Below, one piece after another: positions 33,476-42,182 of a stretch of DNA of 64,000 nt (positions within the stretch are counted from its first letter, which is position 1; each line of letters begins with the position of its first letter). A program made the translations under genes and the position numbers. Source of the stretch: an uncultured Lachnospiraceae bacterium (GTDB lineage: Bacteria > Bacillota > Clostridia > Lachnospirales > Lachnospiraceae); contig CAJTTZ010000015.1 of assembly GCA_910579505.1 (NCBI GenBank), positions 1 to 64,000 on the forward strand, read 5' to 3'. The notes beneath the pieces are model-generated. The model had not been told where the DNA came from. It saw only the letters and a list, made by a program, of their open reading frames with translations, and searched no databases.

Positions 33476-33486
33476 GATTGATTTTA

Positions 33487-34089
33487 TCAGCGGTAGGAAA
33501 GCGCTTTTAACATATTCAGGTAGGAACAGCTCTCCTCGTAAAGCATATCGGGATGGAAAGACGAATCCAGAAAACGGGCGTCCATCAGTCCGTCAAGCGT
33601 ATAGGTGACCATCTGATCCAACTTTTCATAGTCCACTTCACTCTTAAACAGCGAGCGGTCGCTCTGGTTTTTCAGTACGGCCTGCATGTCGCCGAGCACA
33701 TTTTTCTGGCGCTCAATGGCCATAAGCGCCTCGCTTACGTCCTCAATACGGCAGCGGTCAAGGAACTGCTGCATGTAAGGGTAGTTTTTGAGCACCTGCA
33801 TTTTGGCATACTCCATCTGACGGCGGATCTCAAAGTAATCCCGTTCTTTGGAGGAAACGCCGCCGGTCAATTCAAGTTTCATAAAACGTACACTGTAGTC
33901 GTAGAGGAAACTGTAAAGTCCCAGCTTACTCCCGAAATAATGAAATAAAAGACCCTTACTGATACCTGCTTCACTTACAATATCGTCCGTACTGGCATGT
34001 TTATAGCCGCCTATAGAAAATACTTTTAAAGCGGCATTAATCATGCGGTCCTGTTTTTCTTTTTTTAAATCAAAAAATTTCTCGTTCAT
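33487..34089 (-). CDS. TetR/AcrR family transcriptional regulator
   Basis: DNA-binding repressor, 200 aa. The N-terminal TetR helix-turn-helix spans about residues 15-60 (ALKVFSIGGYKHASTDDIV, then SEAGISKGLLFHYFGSK). The remaining 140 residues are a helical ligand domain without a recognised family. The start at 34089 follows GGGGAG. An imperfect palindrome (34109-34130) just upstream is a likely operator. The divergent neighbour at 34331 is a candidate target. Confidence 0.9.
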   Translation of the reverse strand: MNEKFFDLKKEKQDRMINAALKVFSIGGYKHASTDDIVSEAGISKGLLFHYFGSKLGLYSFLYDYSVRFMKLELTGGVSSKERDYFEIRRQMEYAKMQVLKNYPYMQQFLDRCRIEDVSEALMAIERQKNVLGDMQAVLKNQSDRSLFKSEVDYEKLDQMVTYTLDGLMDARFLDSSFHPDMLYEESCSYLNMLKALSYR

Positions 34090-34108
34090 GTTCTCCCCAA
34101 TTCTACAT

Positions 34109-34130
34109 AAATTGACCTTTTTGGTCATTT
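34109..34130. promoter_or_regulatory. Putative TetR operator
   Basis: AAATTGACC-TTTTT-GGTCATTT: arms pair over ATGACC/GGTCAA-like halves with one mismatch. It lies 20 bases upstream of the TetR start, where an autoregulatory operator is expected. Confidence 0.5.
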
Positions 34131-34330
34131 ATAACTATAGCACAACACTGCAGGGGATTCAATGTCCTGTGAAAAACTAGTTTTTAGAAAATTTCAGGCC
34201 ACAAGATGTTGTGCCTAAAATGCAGTTTTAATAAAGTTTTCTCTTTTTTTATACATATTCTCTTTTCATTTTCACAAAATAGTATTAATATAATGGTAAT
34301 AGGAACTGAGACGGTGAAAGGAGAACACTG

Positions 34331-34678
34331 ATGGCGAAAAAATTCGGTAAGTTATTGATGGTGACAGCGGCTCTTGGCGCCGTAGCGGGAGGTGCGTACT
34401 ATTACCTGAAGGGCAGGGACGCGCTGATGGACGACGATTTTGATGACGATGAAGACTTCGACAATTTCGACGAGGATCTGGAGGAGAGCGAGACAGACCG
34501 TAACTACGTGGACCTTGACCTGGGCAAGACAGAGGAGAGCAGCGCGAAGACGGAGTTTAAGGAAGGCATTCAGGCGGCGAAGGCTGAGGCGACAGACAAG
34601 GTTGTCGGTGGTGTGAAGAAAGTGGAAGAGTTCTTCGATGATGACGACGAGAGCGATGGCTCCATGGATGCGATGTAA
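34331..34678 (+). CDS. Small acidic membrane-anchored protein
   Basis: 115 aa. N-terminal membrane segment (LLMVTAALGAVAGGAYYYL, about residues 8-26), then a strongly acidic stretch (DDDFDDDEDFDNFDEDLEE) and another acidic cluster near the C-terminus (FFDDDDESD). It resembles YtxH-like short anchored proteins in layout but I do not assign a family. AAAGGAG precedes the ATG. Divergent from TetR, followed by a terminator. Confidence 0.75.
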   Translation: MAKKFGKLLMVTAALGAVAGGAYYYLKGRDALMDDDFDDDEDFDNFDEDLEESETDRNYVDLDLGKTEESSAKTEFKEGIQAAKAEATDKVVGGVKKVEEFFDDDDESDGSMDAM

Positions 34679-34690
34679 TAGCCACATAGA

Positions 34691-34725
34691 AAAAACAAGT
34701 GCTCCCGTTGGGAGCATTTGTTTTT
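34691..34725 (+). terminator. Terminator after the acidic protein
   Basis: AAAAACAAGTGCTCCC pairs with GGGAGCATTTGTTTTT around GTT. The A- and T-rich ends make it functional in both directions, serving the convergent DUF6062 gene as well. Confidence 0.93.
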
Positions 34726-34763
34726 CTGTGATATTAACGGGCAAACGGAATGGTCTGTCCTTT

Positions 34764-35525
34764 TTATTTATTCGCCTGATACGGCGGATCAGCGGGATAT
34801 CCGCCTTTTAGTTTCTGCATACCGCGCTGGATGGCGTCTCTGGAGTTTTTCCAGTCTGCGTCCTTGTTGCGGTAGTCGAATTTTTCTACCATCCAGGAGA
34901 CGTCCTCCGACAGACGCGCCATATTCTCTTCCATCAGCGGGAAAACCATATCATAAAATTCTTTTTTCTCCTTGTCATTGAGCCGGCTGTCCGCCGCTTC
35001 ACACAGGTCGCCGAAATGGTGCAGGCAGAAGCCTTTGCTCTCTTTTATTTTTGCGCGAAATTCCGCGTCCTTTTTAAACATGACGAAAAAGGTGTCCAGA
35101 TAGCGTTCGTAAGTGTCTGCATAACGTTTGCAGATATAGCATGACGCTTCCTTTTCAGCGGTCCAGATACCGATAGGGTTGGTGCGCTGCGTCTGTTTTT
35201 TGAATTTATCCTTTAAGGAAGTTTTTCCGGGCGCAAATGCCTTTATTTTCTCATGGAGTTCCCGGTTCATGCGCTGGTAATGCGTTTTCAGGATCCAGGC
35301 GTTTCCAAGCGTGTTGCCATAGTCGAACATTTTCTTAAAATGGTTCCGGCAGAATCCTTCCTGATCTGTTTGCTCCCTCACGTCGCTTTCCATATAGGAA
35401 GAGCCGGAGCCGAGGACAAAGTCCAAAAGGTCCTGTTCCACATTGCGCTCGATAAAGCAAAAGGGGCACTCGTCCTGTTCGTTTATGGCGTCGTTTAAGG
35501 GGATTGTGTAGAGTTTTTCTTTCAT
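34764..35525 (-). CDS. DUF6062-like cysteine-pair protein
   Basis: 253 aa, cytosolic. CPFC near residue 19, CYIC in the middle and GFCRNHF/GFCLHHF repeats suggest two related metal-binding halves of Cys/His type. Matches my memory of DUF6062, a Lachnospiraceae family of unknown role; a name-level assignment only. The start at 35525 follows AAAGGAG; the longer frame upstream overlaps the promoter and start of the divergent HAD gene. Confidence 0.72.
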   Translation of the reverse strand: MKEKLYTIPLNDAINEQDECPFCFIERNVEQDLLDFVLGSGSSYMESDVREQTDQEGFCRNHFKKMFDYGNTLGNAWILKTHYQRMNRELHEKIKAFAPGKTSLKDKFKKQTQRTNPIGIWTAEKEASCYICKRYADTYERYLDTFFVMFKKDAEFRAKIKESKGFCLHHFGDLCEAADSRLNDKEKKEFYDMVFPLMEENMARLSEDVSWMVEKFDYRNKDADWKNSRDAIQRGMQKLKGGYPADPPYQANK

Positions 35526-35659
35526 GGGTAAGGCTCCTTTCGTGGATGACGGATAAGATATTCTTACTGTCAAGTATAGCATCCCGGAGGAAAGAAGAAA
35601 AGGGAGAGTGCGGTTTAAAAATTTCACTTTCCAAGAATCGGAGACAGTCGGGCAGAGTG

Positions 35660-35689
35660 TTGCACAGTACGGGGGATAGATGATATAAT
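35660..35689 (+). promoter_or_regulatory. Promoter of the HAD hydrolase gene
   Basis: TTGCAC (35660-35665), 18-bp spacer, TATAAT (35684-35689). Confidence 0.7.
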
Positions 35690-35718
35690 AGCCGCAAAAG
35701 AAATGAGGGGTTATATTT

Positions 35719-36540
35719 ATGCAGCCAGACATTCCTAATGTAAACGAAGATCCAGAGGGCATCCTTTCCCAGGTGAAATGTTTTGCGCTCGATATGGACG
35801 GTACGATCTACCTTGGAGAGCGGTGGATCGACGGCGCAAAAGCGTTTCTGGAGCGCATAGAGGCGTCCGGGAGAAACTATGTCTTTTTGACCAACAATTC
35901 TTCCAAAAACGCGGCGGTCTATGTGGAGAAACTTGAGCGGATGGGGCTCTTCGTTGGGGAGGAGAAAATCGTCACTTCAGGGCAGGCGACGATCCATTAT
36001 CTGAAACGGTATTTTCCGGGTAAAAAGGTATTTCTTTTAGGGAACGCGCTTCTGCGGGAAGAGTTTCTGCAGGCGGGTATTGCTTTGGAGGAGGAATGCC
36101 CGGAAGTGGTGGTGACGGCTTTTGATACGTCGCTTGACTATCAGAAAATGTGTAAGGTCTGTGATTTTGTACGAGCGGGCCTCCCTTATCTGGCAACCCA
36201 TCCGGACTATAACTGCCCGACGGAGGATGGTTTTATCCCGGACGCCGGCGCCATTCACGCGTTTATTAACGCCTCGGCTTTCCGCTATCCCGACAGGGTG
36301 ATCGGCAAGCCGAATGCGGATATCATAGACTATTTGACCACTAGGGTCAACGTTGAGAGAAGCCACATTGCCATGGTGGGAGACCGCCTGTACACAGATA
36401 TTGCCGCGGGCAGAAACCATGGTTTAAAAAGTGTACTGGTTTTGAGCGGCGAGGCGTCTTTGGAGGATGTCCAAAGTGCAGAGGTAAGGCCTCATCTGAT
36501 TTTTTCATCGGTGCGGGAGATGATTCCCTTTCTGCTATAA
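35719..36540 (+). CDS. HAD-IIA family sugar-phosphate/nucleotide phosphatase (NagD-like)
   Basis: 273 aa. Catalytic DMDGTIY (motif I, Asp nucleophile at about residue 25), FLTNNSSKN (motif II), the conserved GKPNADIIDYL lysine and MVGDRLYTDIAAGRNHG (motif IV). The C2a cap between motifs II and III identifies the NagD/AraL/pNPPase branch. Substrate unclear. AATGAGGGG precedes the ATG. Confidence 0.9.
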   Translation: MQPDIPNVNEDPEGILSQVKCFALDMDGTIYLGERWIDGAKAFLERIEASGRNYVFLTNNSSKNAAVYVEKLERMGLFVGEEKIVTSGQATIHYLKRYFPGKKVFLLGNALLREEFLQAGIALEEECPEVVVTAFDTSLDYQKMCKVCDFVRAGLPYLATHPDYNCPTEDGFIPDAGAIHAFINASAFRYPDRVIGKPNADIIDYLTTRVNVERSHIAMVGDRLYTDIAAGRNHGLKSVLVLSGEASLEDVQSAEVRPHLIFSSVREMIPFLL

Positions 36541-36685
36541 TGGGGCGCTGCTTTGCTGCCGATATATGTTGCGGCAAAAACCGACGGGCGCTGGCTGTTT
36601 AAAGAACGCTTCATGCTGCCGCAATTTCCGGGATCATATAAACTGGCGGATTCCGCCGTTTTCGACAGAAAGGAGTAGTACCGGC

Positions 36686-38569
36686 ATGAATATACAGGCA
36701 CAGATGTGTGGAATTATTCTGCTTGTGACGATGTTTTTATTTTATAGAAGATATCAGTCGCTGAAGCTTGGTACCCAGATTATGTTTCAGGTGCTTCTGT
36801 TTGGCATGTTGTTTTGTGTGCTGTGCGATATGCTTTCCATTTGGGCCATTGTCAGACTTTTGTTAGACCACAGGGGGCTGGTGCTGGCGATCTGCAAGCT
36901 GTATCTGGTTTCTCTTGTCCTGGTCGGACTTCTGGGATTTCTGTATGAGTGTTCCGATGTGTATGAAGGGCAGAAAAAGTTTTTGCGCGTAGCCGCAGTT
37001 GGAACAGGGATCTGGCTGGCGGAGAGTATTGTGATAGCCTGTCTGCCGATTGGCATATATAAGATGGGCCGGGTAGTGTACACGGCGGGGCCGGCGGTGC
37101 TTTCGACTTATGCTTTCGCGGGAAGTTTTGTCGTTTTCAATGTTATATTTACGATTGCGCATCGGAAGCAGGCGAATGCCAGAAGAAGCCAGGTGATTCT
37201 GTGCTGGATGGCTATATGGTTCGGGGCGGCGTTTGTGCAGTTTTTAAACAATGAACTTCTGCTGATGGGCTATGCGGGGGCGCTGGGCATTCTGGTAATC
37301 TTTTTCCGGCTGGAGAACCCGGAATATCTGACGGATCGGGTAACCGGCCTGTATAATCAGGAGGGGCTGCTGCTGTATGCCAGAAAACTCTATAACAGGA
37401 AAAAGAATTTCTCCCTGCTCTCTATCTGGTGGAACCTTGGAGTCAGCCAGGCCGACGAGGGTGCAAGGGAGCAGGCAGTGATGGCGGCCTTTGCCAGACG
37501 GCTTCCGAAGCTCGACAATACAAGGGTGTTTAAGATGGCTGACGACGAGGTGTGGATGGTTTTTGAAGATCTGGACCATGTGGAGGATACTATCGAGAAG
37601 GTCAAAAACTTTGTGGAGTATGGCAGGAGGGAGCTTGGCGGTATGGCGCAGGCGGCGTTCACCTATATGCCGGACGCGGCTATGGTGGGCGACTATCAGG
37701 AAATGGTGCATCTGATGCAGTACGCCAGATGGAAAAGCAGCGACCACAGCACGACCAATTTCAAGGAAGTGGATTCCGATTTCGTGGAGCAGATGCGGAA
37801 AGAAAAGAGCATGGAGCAGATGCTCGACGAGGCGATGAAGGAAGACCGTATCGAGGTATTCTACCAGCCGATTTATTCCACCAAGGCGAAAAAATTTGTG
37901 AGTGCGGAGGCGCTGGTGAGAATGCGTGACCGGGACGGAAATCTTGTGCCGCCGGGCGCGTTTATCGCCGTGGCGGAGGCGAACGGCAAGATCCTGCAGC
38001 TCGGGGAAATCGTGTTCGAGAAGGTGTGCCGTTTCTTTACGAAGGAACAGCTGGAGCAGTACGGGCTGCATTATATAGAAGTAAACCTGTCAGTTGTCCA
38101 GTGCGGCTATCCGGGGCTGGCGGACGATTACATAGGGATTATGGAAAAATACCAGATCAACCCCAAATACATCAATCTGGAGATCACGGAGTCCGCGTCC
38201 ATGGCGGCCAAAAAGACGCTTCTTGAAAATATGCGAAGGCTGATGGAGTACGGGGTGTATTTTTCGCTGGATGATTTTGGCACAGGGCAGTCCAATCTGA
38301 ATTATATTGTGGATATGCCGGTCAATATCGTGAAGTTTGACCGGGAAATGAGTCAGGCATTCTTTCAGGACGAGAAGGCAAAGTATGTTATGAATGCCGC
38401 AATGCAGATGATCCACGGTATGAAACTGAAAATTGTGTCGGAGGGAATCGAGACCGAAGAGCAGTATCTTGCCATGGAAGAGCTTTCCATTGACTATATT
38501 CAGGGTTACTATTTCTCAAAGCCGTTACCTGAGGCGGCGTTTCTGGCATTCCTGCAGAGCAGGCAGTAA
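36686..38569 (+). CDS. Membrane EAL-domain c-di-GMP phosphodiesterase with degenerate GGDEF
   Basis: 627 aa. About six to seven N-terminal membrane helices (5-220), a GGDEF-like fold (about 230-360) that has lost the GGDEF signature, then a full EAL domain (about 380-627). E408-A-L410 in SAEALVRM, D529-D530 in DDFGTG and the later EGIETEEQ are all present, so hydrolysis of c-di-GMP is expected. The degenerate GGDEF may bind GTP or only relay a signal. Start at 36686 set by AAAGGAG. Fits a motile bacterium; the sensed signal is unknown. Confidence 0.9.
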   Translation: MNIQAQMCGIILLVTMFLFYRRYQSLKLGTQIMFQVLLFGMLFCVLCDMLSIWAIVRLLLDHRGLVLAICKLYLVSLVLVGLLGFLYECSDVYEGQKKFLRVAAVGTGIWLAESIVIACLPIGIYKMGRVVYTAGPAVLSTYAFAGSFVVFNVIFTIAHRKQANARRSQVILCWMAIWFGAAFVQFLNNELLLMGYAGALGILVIFFRLENPEYLTDRVTGLYNQEGLLLYARKLYNRKKNFSLLSIWWNLGVSQADEGAREQAVMAAFARRLPKLDNTRVFKMADDEVWMVFEDLDHVEDTIEKVKNFVEYGRRELGGMAQAAFTYMPDAAMVGDYQEMVHLMQYARWKSSDHSTTNFKEVDSDFVEQMRKEKSMEQMLDEAMKEDRIEVFYQPIYSTKAKKFVSAEALVRMRDRDGNLVPPGAFIAVAEANGKILQLGEIVFEKVCRFFTKEQLEQYGLHYIEVNLSVVQCGYPGLADDYIGIMEKYQINPKYINLEITESASMAAKKTLLENMRRLMEYGVYFSLDDFGTGQSNLNYIVDMPVNIVKFDREMSQAFFQDEKAKYVMNAAMQMIHGMKLKIVSEGIETEEQYLAMEELSIDYIQGYYFSKPLPEAAFLAFLQSRQ

Positions 38570-38583
38570 GCCGGACTTATAAA

Positions 38584-38712
38584 GCGGGCATAAGCAGATT
38601 CGAGATGCGCTGCATCTCTCATTCGCGTTGCTCGTCATAAGGCTTCCAAAATATCCCCTCATGCAGGCATGAAGCATATTTCGTAATCCTTCTGACTCTG
38701 CTTATGCGCGCA
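38584..38712. repeat. Long palindromic element K
   Basis: The outer arms GCGGGCATAAGCAGA (38584) and TCTGCTTATGCGCGC (38698) pair with one or two mismatches; inside, GAGATGCGCTGCATCTC forms a tight hairpin. It shares the AAGCAGA / TCTGCTTAT ends with elements I and J. It occupies the 5' half of the 356-base gap before the sugar-transport operon. Confidence 0.65.
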
Positions 38713-38786
38713 TGTGCAAAGTGCATAAACTGCCTGTATAATTTCTATCTAAAATGGCAAAAATGGAAACAAATAGAAAAAACCTC

Positions 38787-38815
38787 TTGTCAGAATGACG
38801 GGATGGTGTTATATT
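38787..38815 (+). promoter_or_regulatory. Promoter of the maltodextrin-type transport operon
   Basis: TTGTCA (38787-38792), 17-bp spacer, TATATT (38810-38815), giving a start near 38822, just before the operator array. Confidence 0.75.
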
Positions 38816-38829
38816 AAGTTCAAACAAAT

Positions 38830-38877
38830 GGAAACGTTACCGGGGACGTTGCCGATACCGTTACCGCAAACGTTTCC
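38830..38877. promoter_or_regulatory. Array of four tandem 12-bp LacI-type operator units
   Basis: Four consecutive 12-mers: GGAAACGTTACC, GGGGACGTTGCC, GATACCGTTACC and GCAAACGTTTCC. Each is centred on CG, with centres at 38835, 38847, 38859 and 38871, exactly 12 bases apart. Units 1 and 4 are close to the palindromic GAAACGTTTC core bound by LacI-family proteins. The array lies from about +8 to +55 of the transcript. The LacI regulator at 43843 is the natural candidate; CcpA is an alternative. Confidence 0.7.
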
Positions 38878-38925
38878 AGAACAACAAACCAACATTTCAA
38901 TTACTGAAAGGGAGAGGAAAAAACA

Positions 38926-40203
38926 ATGAAAAAGAAAATTGTTAGCACAGTGCTTTGTGCAGCGATGATGGCAACCACGTTAGTTGGCTGCGGCGGCGGT
39001 TCTTCTAAGAGCGGTTCGGTTTACTGGCTGAATTTCAAACCTGAATCCGACGAAGTGTTACAGGAGGTTGCAAAGACTTATACAGAGAAGACTGGTGTGG
39101 AAGTGAAGGTGGTTACCGCAGCTTCCGGCACGTATTCCACAACGCTGTTATCCGAGATGGATAAATCCGCGCCCCCGACACTGTTTGTCGTTGGTAATCA
39201 GGCAGGTGTAAAGGACTGGAAAGATTACGCACTGGACTTGAAGGACACGGCGATTGCCAAGGAGCTGAATACAGACGCTTACAACCTTTATGATGAGACA
39301 GGGAAGTTAGTTTCCATCGGTTACTGCTATGAGTGTTACGGCATCATCGCAAACCCTGACCTGGTTGAAGCGGCGGGTCACAGCATGGACGAGATCAAGA
39401 ACTTTGACGGTTTAAAGGCAGTGGCAGAGGACATTCACGCACGCGCGGGCGAGCTTGGGTTTGACGCTTTCTCTTCCTCTGACATGGATGATTCCTCTTC
39501 CTGGAGATTTACGGGACATATGGCGAACCTCGAGTACTACTACGAGCAGGAGGGGACGACATGGACAGAGTGCCCGCCGACTATCTCTGGTAAATACATG
39601 GATAACTTTAAGAACCTGTATGACCTCTGCATCAACAACAGCCTGACAGATCCCAAGGAGCTGGCAACCGGCGGACATGATCCTGAGAATGAGTTCAAGA
39701 CGGGAAAGGCAGCGTTCTTCGTAAACGGTTCCTGGGAGTATGATGCGGTGAAGGATGACGTTCCGAACGCTACGATGATTCCTTACTACTGCGGCGTTGC
39801 AGGCGAGGAAAAGGCAGGCTTAAACTGTGGTACAGAGAACTGCTGGGCAATCAACGGCAAGGCTTCCGAAGCAGACCAGCAGGCTACGATGGACTTCATG
39901 GTTTGGTGTGTGACAGATCCTGACGCTTCCCGTAAGTTAGTAGATACCTTTGGCGTTATGCCTTATAAGTCTGCGGCAGAGTCCACCAACGGATTCCTGG
40001 CAGCGGCTGACCAGTACACGGCGGACGGATGCTATGTCATGAACTGGGCGACCAACTTCCAGCCTAACGTAGATTCCTACCGCGCTACTCTGGTGAGCGC
40101 CCTGAACCAGTACAACGCAGATCAGTCTGACGCGAACTGGGAGCTCGTACGCACGGCATTCGTGGACGGCTGGGCAGAAGAGTACAACGCAGTGAACAAC
40201 TAA
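38926..40203 (+). CDS. ABC transporter sugar-binding lipoprotein
   Basis: Captures sugar outside the cell for the permeases that follow. 425 aa. A lipoprotein signal peptide ends in LVGCGGG with Cys22 as the lipidation site. The rest is a cluster B solute-binding fold (AYLW-type opening replaced by SVYWLNFKPESDEVLQE). With malQ and a LacI regulator downstream, a maltodextrin-type substrate is likely. GGGAGAGG precedes the ATG. A hairpin follows that may set a higher level than for the permeases. Confidence 0.9.
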   Translation: MKKKIVSTVLCAAMMATTLVGCGGGSSKSGSVYWLNFKPESDEVLQEVAKTYTEKTGVEVKVVTAASGTYSTTLLSEMDKSAPPTLFVVGNQAGVKDWKDYALDLKDTAIAKELNTDAYNLYDETGKLVSIGYCYECYGIIANPDLVEAAGHSMDEIKNFDGLKAVAEDIHARAGELGFDAFSSSDMDDSSSWRFTGHMANLEYYYEQEGTTWTECPPTISGKYMDNFKNLYDLCINNSLTDPKELATGGHDPENEFKTGKAAFFVNGSWEYDAVKDDVPNATMIPYYCGVAGEEKAGLNCGTENCWAINGKASEADQQATMDFMVWCVTDPDASRKLVDTFGVMPYKSAAESTNGFLAAADQYTADGCYVMNWATNFQPNVDSYRATLVSALNQYNADQSDANWELVRTAFVDGWAEEYNAVNN

Positions 40204-40245
40204 AAAGACAAGAACCATAAGATTAGAATAATGTTTCAAACAGGC

Positions 40246-40278
40246 GGCGGGGCGGGTGTTTTATCCGCCCCGCCTTTT
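40246..40278 (+). terminator. Intra-operon attenuating hairpin
   Basis: A perfect 10-bp GC stem GGCGGGGCGG / CCGCCCCGCC with a 9-base loop, then TTTT. Placed between binding protein and permease genes, it likely gives partial termination and excess binding protein. Confidence 0.8.
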
Positions 40279-40320
40279 CAGATGAGACTGAACAAGCAAA
40301 ATAAATCAGGGGGTGATACC

Positions 40321-41226
40321 ATGAAAAGCAAGAAAATAACCGCCACAAATTCTCTTCAAAAGGCGACGAAGCGCTGGGGACTCCTCTTTATGGGTCCTGT
40401 ACTTATCGCATTTGTCATCGGATTTGTCTGGCCTTTCATCCAGGGTATCTGGCTGTCCATGTGCCAGTTCCGTTTGATATCCGACGCGAAATTCATCGGC
40501 TTTGGCAACTATATCAAAACTTTTCAGGATGCTTCTTTCCGCCACGCGTTCTGGTATACGGCAATGTTTGCAGTCGTATCGCTTGTCTTTATCAATGTGC
40601 TGGCGTTTATCGTGGCATATATTCTGACGCTGGAAATTAAGGGAAGTAACCTGTTCCGTACCGTGTTCTTTATGCCGAACCTGATCGGCGGTATCGTACT
40701 CGGCTACATCTGGTCAATGATCTTTGACGGTATTCTCGGACGCTACCAGACTTCCATTCTGTTGGAGAGCAAATACGGCTTCTGGGGACTGATTATCCTC
40801 ATGTGCTGGCAGCAGATCGGTTATATGATGATCATCTACGTTGCAGGGCTGCAGAATGTGCCCGGGGATATTCTGGAGGCGGCCCGCATCGACGGCGCGA
40901 CTTCCATGCAGACACTTTTCAAAGTGACGATTCCGAATGTAATGAGTTCCTTTACCATCTGTATCTTCCTCTCCCTGACAAATGGCTTTAAGCTGTTTGA
41001 CCAGAACCTGGCGCTGACAGGCGGACAGCCGTTTATCATTCAGGAGGGCGGAACGACCATCAAGACGACAGAAATGCTGGCGCTCAATATTTACAATACC
41101 TTCTACAGCTCAAACACGACTTCCCAGGGTGTGGCGCAGGCGAAGGCAGTAGTCTTCTTTATTCTGGTGGCGGGACTCGGACTGCTTCAGTTGAGTTATA
41201 CGCGTAAGAGGGAGGTGCAGCAGTAA
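40321..41226 (+). CDS. Sugar ABC transporter permease (MalF type)
   Basis: 301 aa with six membrane helices and the EAA loop EAARIDGATSMQTLFKVTIP that contacts the ATPase. The start at 40321 follows AGGGGGTG; an upstream frame through the attenuator is not used. Its stop overlaps the next permease start by one base (TAATGA). No ATPase gene is in the cluster, so a shared MsmX-type ATPase is implied. Confidence 0.93.
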   Translation: MKSKKITATNSLQKATKRWGLLFMGPVLIAFVIGFVWPFIQGIWLSMCQFRLISDAKFIGFGNYIKTFQDASFRHAFWYTAMFAVVSLVFINVLAFIVAYILTLEIKGSNLFRTVFFMPNLIGGIVLGYIWSMIFDGILGRYQTSILLESKYGFWGLIILMCWQQIGYMMIIYVAGLQNVPGDILEAARIDGATSMQTLFKVTIPNVMSSFTICIFLSLTNGFKLFDQNLALTGGQPFIIQEGGTTIKTTEMLALNIYNTFYSSNTTSQGVAQAKAVVFFILVAGLGLLQLSYTRKREVQQ

Positions 41227-42062
41227 TGAAAAAGAGTACAAAAACCATTCTTTCCGTGATATTGTCAGTGGTCAGCATTGTCTATGTACTTCCTGTGCTG
41301 GCGGTTGTGATCAACTCGTTTAAACAGAATACATTTGTAAAAACCGATACCTTTGCGCTTCCCACAGGGGAGATGAGCGCCGGTTTTGACAATTTCATAA
41401 AGGGTATGACCTTCGGTAACTATCCCTTTGTGAACAGTGTGCTGTACAGCGTTTTGATTACTTTGCTCTCCACGTTTTTGATTTTGCTCTGTACATCCAT
41501 GGCGGCGTGGTATATTGCGAGGGTGGATTCCCTTTTCTGTAAGGTAGTTTACTTCCTCTGTGTATTTTCCATGGTGGTACCGTTCCAGATGGTAATGTTT
41601 CCGCTCTCCAAAACGGCGGATAAGCTGCACCTGAATACGCCACTGTCGATCTCGATTGTATATCTGGGGTTTGGCGCCGGGCTTGCCATCTTCATGTTCG
41701 TCGGATTTGTGAAGGCGATTCCGCTGGAGGTGGAGGAGGCGGCGTCCATCGACGGATGCGGACCGGTGAGAATCTTCTTCCAGGTGGTTGTGCCGATGTT
41801 AAAGCCGACCATGATTTCCGTGGGTATTCTGGAGATCATGTGGGTTTGGAACGATTATCTGCTGCCGGTTCTGGTGCTTGATATCAATAAATACCGCACG
41901 ATTCCGATTCACATCCAGTATCTGAAGGGCAGCTACGGTACGGTGGATCTGGGCGCGACAATGGCGCTGATACTGATGAGCATTATTCCTGTTATCATTT
42001 TCTACCTGTCCTGCCAGAAGTACATCATCAAGGGTGTGGCAGCAGGCGCGGTCAAAGGTTAG
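41226..42062 (+). CDS. Sugar ABC transporter permease (MalG type)
   Basis: 278 aa, six membrane helices, EAA loop EEAASIDGCGPVRIFFQVVVP. Heterodimer partner of the upstream permease, with translation coupled through a one-base overlap. After the stop, GGAAGCG / CGCTTCC (42073-42104) forms a hairpin without a T-run. malQ follows after its own promoter. Confidence 0.93.
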   Translation: MKKSTKTILSVILSVVSIVYVLPVLAVVINSFKQNTFVKTDTFALPTGEMSAGFDNFIKGMTFGNYPFVNSVLYSVLITLLSTFLILLCTSMAAWYIARVDSLFCKVVYFLCVFSMVVPFQMVMFPLSKTADKLHLNTPLSISIVYLGFGAGLAIFMFVGFVKAIPLEVEEAASIDGCGPVRIFFQVVVPMLKPTMISVGILEIMWVWNDYLLPVLVLDINKYRTIPIHIQYLKGSYGTVDLGATMALILMSIIPVIIFYLSCQKYIIKGVAAGAVKG

Positions 42063-42147
42063 AGTGAGAATCATGGGGAAGCGCTGATTCGTTCACCGCT
42101 TCCTCGGATTATATCAGGGTAAAAATCACTGATCGAACTTGCTTATT

Positions 42148-42175
42148 TTGACAAAATATTGTAAAATTTTATAGA
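42148..42175 (+). promoter_or_regulatory. Promoter of malQ
   Basis: TTGACA (42148-42153), 16-bp spacer, TATAGA (42170-42175). Confidence 0.65.
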
Positions 42176-42182
42176 AATCGGT

